DNA of 64,000 nucleotides, taken from the NCBI RefSeq assembly GCF_001306115.1, contig NZ_LGCL01000024.1, positions 213,449 through 277,448 of the forward strand, given 5' to 3'. Each line of letters opens with the position of its first letter. Position 1 is the first letter of the stretch. The stretch is from Ornatilinea apprima (lineage in GTDB: Bacteria; Chloroflexota; Anaerolineae; Anaerolineales; Anaerolineaceae). Both the position numbers and the translations under genes were made by a program. The notes beneath the pieces were generated by a model. It saw only the letters and a list, made by a program, of their open reading frames with translations. It searched no databases and was not told the DNA's origin. Below are positions 59,349 through 64,000 of the stretch, one piece after another.

Positions 59349-59828
59349 ATGAGATCACAACTCTTCAAGAACCCATCCCCCAAAAACGAAAAAGGCCAGG
59401 CTTTCCTGGAGTTTGGCCTGGTGCTGGTCTTGCTGCTCATCCTGCTCGCCGGTGTGGTAGACCTGGGACGCGCTTTTTATACCTTTATCATGCTGCGCGA
59501 TGCCGCCATGGAAGGCGTTGCCTACGGATCGGCCTTTCCCGGCCACTGCAACCAGATTGAAGACCGCATCATCGACAACCTCAACCCGGGAATGATGGTG
59601 GACATGGAAATTCGATACTCCGACGGCAGCTCCACCTATTCCTGCGGCGACGCCGATGTTGAGCTGGTGGCCTGTTCGGGCAATGAAATTGAGATTAGCG
59701 TTTCGCAGCCCGATTTTCCCGTCACCATGCCGCTGCTGGGCGCGTTTATCGGCCGCCAAACCATTAATTTAACCGCTGATGTCAGCGGCACCGTCATCCA
59801 GCCTCCCTGTGGTATGGCTTCACCCTGA
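59349..59828 (+). CDS. TadE-like pseudopilin
   Basis: The 159-residue product has NEKGQAFLEFGLVLVLLLILLAGVVDLGRAFYTF, the TadE head with Gly-Gln-Ala and Glu at position +5, and a C-terminal domain with two Cys (YSCGDADVELVACSG). Its stop overlaps the next gene's possible first ATG. It follows the stalked TadE-like gene by 26 bases and is probably in the same transcript. Confidence 0.88.
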   Translation: MRSQLFKNPSPKNEKGQAFLEFGLVLVLLLILLAGVVDLGRAFYTFIMLRDAAMEGVAYGSAFPGHCNQIEDRIIDNLNPGMMVDMEIRYSDGSSTYSCGDADVELVACSGNEIEISVSQPDFPVTMPLLGAFIGRQTINLTADVSGTVIQPPCGMASP

Positions 59829-59848
59829 TGCCAGAAGAGAGAAAAGTT

Positions 59849-61177
59849 ATGAATTTCAACCAACAACGCGAATCCGGACAAGTTATGGTCATTCTGGCCC
59901 TGGTGCTGGTGGGCCTGCTGGGTTTTGCCGCCCTGGTGGTCGACGGCGGCACGATCTTTGCCGACCGGCGCTTTGACCAGAGCGCCGCCGACGCCTCGGC
60001 GGTGGCCGGGGCGGTGGCCGCTGCCCAGAGCATTGAGAACCAATACATCACCAACGGCAGTTTTGAATGCAGCGACAGCAAAGTGATCGCCGCCATGCAA
60101 GACGCCGCCGACGCCGCCATTGACCGCTCGCTCGATAACCGCTTCACCCTCACCGAGCTGCCCACCCAGGCCGACCTGGACGCGGCCAAACACGGCGTTT
60201 ACATCGCCTGCGGCGAAGAAGACCACGACGCCTGGACACAGGGTTACATCGATGTGATGGTCGACATCTCCTCCGACGTCGCCACCACCTTTGCCCACAT
60301 GTTTTACCCCGGCGGCTTCCGCAATTCGGTTGAAGCCGTGGTGCGGGTCAAACCGCGCACCTCGGGCGCCTTTGGCTACGCCATCGCGGTCCTCAGCAAA
60401 GATTGCCAGGCCAACTACGGTAACCTCAAGGTGTCTGGCAATTCTCTGGTGACCATTAACAACTCCGGCATGTTCTCCAACTCGTGCATGAAAGGCAACG
60501 GTAACGTTAAGGTAACCGCCGATGAAGGCATCCGCTTTGTCGATGGTTACAGCGCCGACGGCGGCGTAACCATCAGTCCCACCCCCGCGCAGACGGCCGA
60601 AGAGCTGCCCACCTTCACCTACCCGCCTGCCGACGCCGACTGCGCGAAATTGAGTGCGTATGGTGAGGTGAAAATCAATAACGACTCCGATAATGTAACT
60701 CTTAACCCGGGGCGATACACTGGCATATCCGTCAGTAAAGGAAAAGTGAATTTGAAGCCCGGCCTGTACTGCGTCAGCGGAGACATTAAACTGACGGGAG
60801 GCATTATTGCCGGCGATGATGTGATGTTTTATCTACAGAAAGACGGCAGCAAAGATACCAACTTCGATTCCAGCGGCGATGCGCAAATTAACATCCGCGC
60901 CCCGCGGTCCGGCCCGTGGTACGGCATGTTGATTTACATGGCCTCTGGCAACAAAGGCAGTATCTCTTTGCTCGGCAACAGCATTTCTGAATACAAAGGC
61001 ACGGTTTACGCACCCGATGGGCATGTCAACGTGGGTGGCACCTCAAACCAATTGGGGCAGTTCAGTACCCAGATCATCGCCTACACCGCGGAAATCTTTG
61101 GCACCACCACAATGGAGATCAACTTCGACGATACCATTCATTACTCCAACCCATCATTCCTGGATATGTACGAATAA
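59849..61177 (+). CDS. TadG-like protein with beta-helix C-terminal domain
   Basis: The 442-residue product begins with RESGQVMVILALVLVGLLGFAALVVDGG (Flp-pilus-assembly TadG-like N-terminus), then FADRRFDQSAADASAVAGA, as in the family. The C-terminal 300 residues are rich in short beta turns (GNLKVSGNSLVTINNSGMFSN, YKGTVYAPDGHVNVGG) with the look of a polymer-forming beta helix. Start at ATG 59849 is preferred; an in-frame ATG at 59828, overlapping the preceding stop, would add seven residues. The Tad secretion ATPase and prepilin peptidase are not in the window. Confidence 0.83.
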   Translation: MNFNQQRESGQVMVILALVLVGLLGFAALVVDGGTIFADRRFDQSAADASAVAGAVAAAQSIENQYITNGSFECSDSKVIAAMQDAADAAIDRSLDNRFTLTELPTQADLDAAKHGVYIACGEEDHDAWTQGYIDVMVDISSDVATTFAHMFYPGGFRNSVEAVVRVKPRTSGAFGYAIAVLSKDCQANYGNLKVSGNSLVTINNSGMFSNSCMKGNGNVKVTADEGIRFVDGYSADGGVTISPTPAQTAEELPTFTYPPADADCAKLSAYGEVKINNDSDNVTLNPGRYTGISVSKGKVNLKPGLYCVSGDIKLTGGIIAGDDVMFYLQKDGSKDTNFDSSGDAQINIRAPRSGPWYGMLIYMASGNKGSISLLGNSISEYKGTVYAPDGHVNVGGTSNQLGQFSTQIIAYTAEIFGTTTMEINFDDTIHYSNPSFLDMYE

Positions 61178-61215
61178 AGACGGTTAAGGGAATCAGGGGG
61201 AAGATCCCTTTTCTA

Positions 61216-61249
61216 GAGCGCCTGTGACCTGTCCGCTTCACAGGCGCTC
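61216..61249 (+). terminator. Hairpin after the TadG-like gene
   Basis: GAGCGCCTGTGA at 61216-61227 is the exact inverse of TCACAGGCGCTC at 61238-61249. The following T-run is weak. Confidence 0.65.
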
Positions 61250-61260
61250 AACCTTTAACT

Positions 61261-61290
61261 AAAAAATCCCCCGGCCAGATGGTCGGGGGA
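61261..61290 (-). terminator. Terminator of the RRM protein gene
   Basis: On the minus strand TCCCCCGACC and GGCCGGGGGA form a stem with a four-base loop (one G-T pair), followed by six T residues at 61261-61266. Confidence 0.88.
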
Positions 61291-61305
61291 AAACTTGCCT
61301 GTGGA

Positions 61306-61698
61306 TTACCACTCGCGGCGCGGGGGCTTCTGGCCGCCGGGGCCGCCGGGACGACGGTTGCCGCCGCCAGGGCCGCCAAAGCCGCCACCACCACCAGGCC
61401 GGCGATTGCCACCGCCGAAACCACCGCGGCCGCCGCCACCGCCCATCGGGCGCTCTTCGCGCGGGCGAGCTGCATTCACAACCATGGCGCGGCCTTTCAG
61501 GTCTTTGCCATTCAGAGCGTCAATGGCGGCCTGCGCCTCACCATCGTCATTCATTTCGACGAAGCCAAAACCGCGCGGTTGGCCGGTCATTTTGTCTTTG
61601 ATCATGGATACGGAAGCAACTTCACCGAAAGCCTCAAAAGCCTGTCGGACGTCATCTTCACTTACACTGTAGGGCAAATTGCCAACGTAAATATTCAT
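61306..61698 (-). CDS. RNA-binding protein with one RRM domain and Gly/Arg-rich tail
   Basis: The 130-residue product has an RRM at about 1-78, with RNP2 IYVGNLPY and RNP1 RGFGFVEM, and a Gly-rich tail with RRPGGGGG-type repeats and a final PPRREW. The type is common in cyanobacteria and Chloroflexota and is often cold-inducible. The upstream spacer of about 200 bases is AT-rich and may hold a long leader. AAGGAAAAGAG sits just before the ATG. Confidence 0.93.
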   Translation of the reverse strand: MNIYVGNLPYSVSEDDVRQAFEAFGEVASVSMIKDKMTGQPRGFGFVEMNDDGEAQAAIDALNGKDLKGRAMVVNAARPREERPMGGGGGRGGFGGGNRRPGGGGGFGGPGGGNRRPGGPGGQKPPRREW

Positions 61699-61917
61699 TT
61701 CTCTTTTCCTTTGAACTGGGTCAAATATTTTCTCATCCGATCAGGCTGCTTTTTGCTTGCATCAATTCTCTGCATCTCTTTTCGTATGAGGACGTCTTAG
61801 ATGGTATTATATCAGGATTCTTATCAAAGAAAGCGAATTTCGCTATACTAAAAAGCTGTACAGCTGTCATTTTCTCGGCTGGTTTTTTTCACGTTTACCG
61901 GCCAAAGGAGACCCATT

Positions 61918-62994
61918 ATGCCCCCTCGCGGCGCGCGCGGTAGTGATTGGATGGTCGTCAGGCGCTGCCTGGCGCTTGTAGCGCGCTTGCAGCGCGGTCC
62001 TGCCTCGCCCCAAGAGCTGGTGCAGGCCGTTTGCGACGCCCTGGGGCCGGATGCCTACCCGCCAGACCCATCTGCCCGCGCGGCAGCCTTCAAGCATGAC
62101 CGCGACCACCTGCGCCAGCACCTCGACGCCGATTTTGTTTACGATCCGGCCGCGCGCCAATACGCCCTCACCCAGGCCGGTCCGTTTGGCCGCCTGCACC
62201 TCTCCGATTCCGCCCTGCGCGCCGTGCGGCTGCTCTCCGAAGCCTTCACCGGCCAAATGGGCGCGCGCCAGGAGGTGCAGGCCCTGCTGCAGGAGCTGAC
62301 CACCCGCCTTTCCCCGGCCGATCAGCGCCGCCTGGAGACTCTCAACTCGGCTGTTGACCTTGATCTGCAGCAAGACGTAGACCGCGGCTCCATCCCGGAA
62401 GTGGTGTGGCAAACCGTCGAGCGCGCCGTGCGCGTCCAGCGCAAGCTGTGCTTTAACTACATCTCCCCGCGCCACGAAGACCGCCTGCCGCGCTACCACG
62501 AGGCCGCTCCCGCGCAAATGCGCTTTCAGCGCGGCCACTGGTACCTGTACGCCTTCGACCTCTACAGCCGCGACCCCTATGGTGAAGAACGCTTTGACAG
62601 CGGTTATAAAAACTTCCGCGTCCAATACATCTGCGCCGATGAAAAGCTCATCATCAGCCCCACCCGCCTGCCGGGCGTTGCGCGCACCCCGCCGCGCTAC
62701 GAAGTGCATTACCGTCTTGAGCCGCGCCTGGCGCGCGGGCAGATCAGCCATCACTTTGAGAATACCCACATCACACGCCTGCCCGACGGCCGTGCCGAAA
62801 TCACCGCCACCACCGATAACCTGTGGGAGGCCGCCCAGGTGCTGCTCTCGTACAGCGACGGCTGCGAAGTGCTGGGCTGCCCCGAATTGCGCCAGATGAT
62901 GGTGGACCGCACCCGTGGAATGGCAGCCATTTACGGACTCGATGTAGAAAACCGCTCCAAATTGGCAGACTTACCCACAAATACGGACGAGTGA
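61918..62994 (+). CDS. WYL-domain transcriptional regulator
   Basis: The 358-residue product has an N-terminal winged helix-turn-helix (VRRCLALVARLQRGPASPQELVQAVCDALG) and a WYL domain at about 150-330 with the mark WYLYAFDLYSRDPYGEERF. The WYL domain binds nucleotides or nucleic acid ends in other members. GGAGA precedes the ATG. WYL regulators are common near defence genes, but none is seen here. A terminator follows. Confidence 0.88.
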   Translation: MPPRGARGSDWMVVRRCLALVARLQRGPASPQELVQAVCDALGPDAYPPDPSARAAAFKHDRDHLRQHLDADFVYDPAARQYALTQAGPFGRLHLSDSALRAVRLLSEAFTGQMGARQEVQALLQELTTRLSPADQRRLETLNSAVDLDLQQDVDRGSIPEVVWQTVERAVRVQRKLCFNYISPRHEDRLPRYHEAAPAQMRFQRGHWYLYAFDLYSRDPYGEERFDSGYKNFRVQYICADEKLIISPTRLPGVARTPPRYEVHYRLEPRLARGQISHHFENTHITRLPDGRAEITATTDNLWEAAQVLLSYSDGCEVLGCPELRQMMVDRTRGMAAIYGLDVENRSKLADLPTNTDE

Positions 62995-63264
62995 TTCGGA
63001 TATCATGGTCATATCTGAACACGCCATCCGGGTCCGGGTCAGGGGAAGAGGGGAGCCCCTCCGGACAAAAAAGAAAAAGCTCATGGGCCAGGGGAGAAGA
63101 AGAATGCCCAAAGAGCTTTTTTTATTTTTTAAGAGCCGTGCCCCTGCCGCGGGAAAAAGATTCACTTTCCCCCTCCGGCTCCCCCGCACAGCGGGGGAGA
63201 GAATCTCGGTTATGAGGATACCTGGTCTTCAGCCTCTTCCCTGCGACGCGGGGATGAGGCCACT
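62995..63264. other. Spacer with nested hairpins between WYL and DUF559 genes
   Basis: There is no gene. It includes a hairpin GTCCGG..CCGGAC around AGGGG..CCCCT at 63032-63066, the WYL terminator, and CCCCCGC..GCGGGGG near 63181-63199. Confidence 0.5.
63074..63130 (+). terminator. Terminator of the WYL regulator gene
   Basis: AAAAAGCTC from 63074 pairs with GAGCTTTTTTT from 63113, with an inner TGGGC/GCCCA pair, and T-rich sequence follows. Confidence 0.8.
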
Positions 63265-63615
63265 TTATTTCACCACTTTTTTGATTTCTTGAATCACCTG
63301 CTCGATGTTTTCCAGGACTTCAGCATTACGAAAACGCAAGACACTATACCCCTTGGACTCAAAAATTGCGGTCCGTTCGGAATCATAATCGAATTGTCCT
63401 GCATGAAACCCGCCATCAATTTCAATGATCAGCTTTCTTGCTGGAGCGCAAAAATCCACAATGTAGTCGCCAATGGGATGCTGCCGTCGAAAATGGATGT
63501 TGTTAATCTGGTGATGACGAATGCGCTGCCAGAGCTTATCCTCTGCGGGTGTTGGTAATTTCCTCATTTCTCGCGCGTGGATCATGCTGATTTGCTTTTT
63601 GGATAAATTTGCCAT
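63265..63615 (-). CDS. DUF559 (Vsr-like endonuclease fold) protein
   Basis: The 116-residue product has AREMRKLPTPAEDKLWQRIRHHQINNIHFRRQHPIGDYIVDF, a block typical of DUF559, with the PD-(D/E)xK-like residues Asp in VDFCAPARKLIIEIDGG and Glu/Asp in IEIDGGFH. DUF559 proteins are thought to be small nucleases. ATG at 63615 has AGGTGG upstream. The gene is richer in A and T than its neighbours and lies between two repeat-rich stretches, which fits mobility. Confidence 0.85.
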   Translation of the reverse strand: MANLSKKQISMIHAREMRKLPTPAEDKLWQRIRHHQINNIHFRRQHPIGDYIVDFCAPARKLIIEIDGGFHAGQFDYDSERTAIFESKGYSVLRFRNAEVLENIEQVIQEIKKVVK

Positions 63616-63703
63616 TTCAAATCCACCTTTTTGGATTTTCTTGCAGTCTCTCACTGACGCGCGCAAAAGGCATGCGAGTTACGACCCCCTCCCAGCCTCC
63701 CCC

Positions 63704-63770
63704 GGCAAGCCAGGGGAGGTGACTTCCATTCTCTTCACCCTTCCCTGCGTCAGCGGGGAAGGGTCGCGGC
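63704..63770. repeat. 67-bp direct repeat, copy 1
   Basis: GGCAAGCCAGGGGAGGTGACTT...TCCCTGCGTCAGCGGGGAA...TCGCGGC recurs 103 bases to the right with about ten differences. Confidence 0.8.
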
Positions 63771-63806
63771 GCAGCCGCGGGGATGGGGCATTCGCACTGC
63801 CCATCC

Positions 63807-63873
63807 GGCAAGCCAGGGGAGGTGACTTGCACTCTGCTCACCCGTCCCTGCGTCAGCGGGGAAATATCGCGGC
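63807..63873. repeat. 67-bp direct repeat, copy 2
   Basis: This matches copy 1 at 63704-63770; the main differences are AAATA for AAGGG near the end and a few single changes. Confidence 0.8.
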
Positions 63874-63874
63874 T

Positions 63875-64000
63875 GGAATGGTGCAAAAAAGTGGACACAA
63901 AAAATGTCCTGATCGGGTAAAACTAAAGAAATGGAGATCAGGCATGGAAAAGAGAAATTACCGAGAATACCCACCAGAGTTCAAAATGAACGCGCTGGAA
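63875..64000 (+). mobile_element. Left end of an IS3-like insertion sequence (cut by window edge)
   Basis: The sequence TGGTGCAAAAAAGTGGACAC is the type of terminal repeat often seen at IS ends, and the start of a transposase frame follows. The exact boundary is uncertain. Confidence 0.6.
63944..64000 (+). CDS. Transposase orfA start, IS3-type (partial)
   Basis: Nineteen codons are visible, MEKRNYREYPPEFKMNALE, which match the start of IS3-family orfA proteins (the basic head and YPPEFK-x-x-A). GGAGA sits before the ATG. The rest lies beyond the window. Confidence 0.65.
   Translation, partial: MEKRNYREYPPEFKMNALE

Larger units (their letters stand above)
63616..63943. other. Non-coding stretch with duplicated block and IS left end
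   Basis: There is no gene. It contains the two 67-base direct repeats and the start of an IS-like element. Confidence 0.5.

Noticed and set aside
61918..63615. Defence locus from WYL regulator plus DUF559 nuclease-like gene
   Set aside because: They are convergent, separated by a terminator and non-coding hairpins, and no effector genes are present.

Overview
The window looks like chromosome from a GC-rich bacterium of the Chloroflexota, most likely class Anaerolineae. This is inference from gene style, not from a marker-gene comparison. The supporting traits are many lipoproteins with Ala/Pro/Glu-rich linkers after the lipobox, a DUF5667 protein beside an ECF sigma factor, TadE/TadG proteins with (T-P-T-N)n tails, a large Thr/Glu/Pro surface protein ending in an IPVTG-type signal, and class B PBP, DUF2807 and DUF92 proteins.

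Layout. 1-2.4 kb holds a truncated membrane protein, a VOC protein, a DUF92 membrane protein and a YbhB-like protein. 2.4-7.1 kb has an XRE-cupin regulator under a palindromic operator, a lipoprotein with a fourfold internal repeat, and a cell-surface protein with a structured leader. 7.7-17.8 kb is a compact alpha-glucan, probably dextran, utilisation locus: GH31, ROK repressor, ABC solute-binding protein, two permeases, GH66 and GH15. A shared dyad lies in front of both the repressor and the transporter operon. 17.8-23 kb has a CHASE4-GGDEF-EAL enzyme and a three-gene ABC-2 exporter. 23.2-24 kb is a 169-170 bp tandem repeat array. 24.1-30.8 kb carries an Asp/Glu racemase, an ANKH/MATE-like transporter, a DUF3267 protein, and the tightly packed run glmU-corC-cdd-recO preceded by tRNA-Gln.

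31-42.6 kb is peptide transport: an orphan solute-binding protein, a response regulator, another solute-binding protein, and a complete opp-type run in the order D-F-A-B-C. 42.7-44.1 kb has a serine hydrolase and a small lipoprotein that looks like a haem-less cytochrome c. 44.1-50.1 kb is a cell-wall run, maf-PBP-rsgA-epimerase-NlpC/P60. 50.1-52.2 kb is an AT-rich, probably acquired, HTH-HATPase-STAS-like regulator beside a TipA-like MerR regulator. 52.3-55.7 kb has a methyltransferase, a repeat island, ettA and a SUI1 protein. 55.8-61.2 kb has a DUF2807 lipoprotein, an ECF sigma factor with a DUF5667 protein, and three TadE/TadG-type proteins. 61.3-64 kb has an RRM protein, a WYL regulator, a DUF559 protein, a duplicated non-coding block and the first codons of an IS transposase.

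How the parts work together. The glucan locus would take up and cut alpha-1,6-glucan, with the ROK protein as the sugar-sensing switch. The PBP, epimerase and NlpC genes link wall synthesis to murein-peptide recycling. Many promoters match the sigma-70 consensus with a 17-bp spacer, and several carry near-perfect dyads, so local autoregulation is a recurring theme. The two observations most worth following are the single-protein HTH/HATPase/STAS regulator with four phased operator repeats, and the ROK dyad that defines the dextran regulon.
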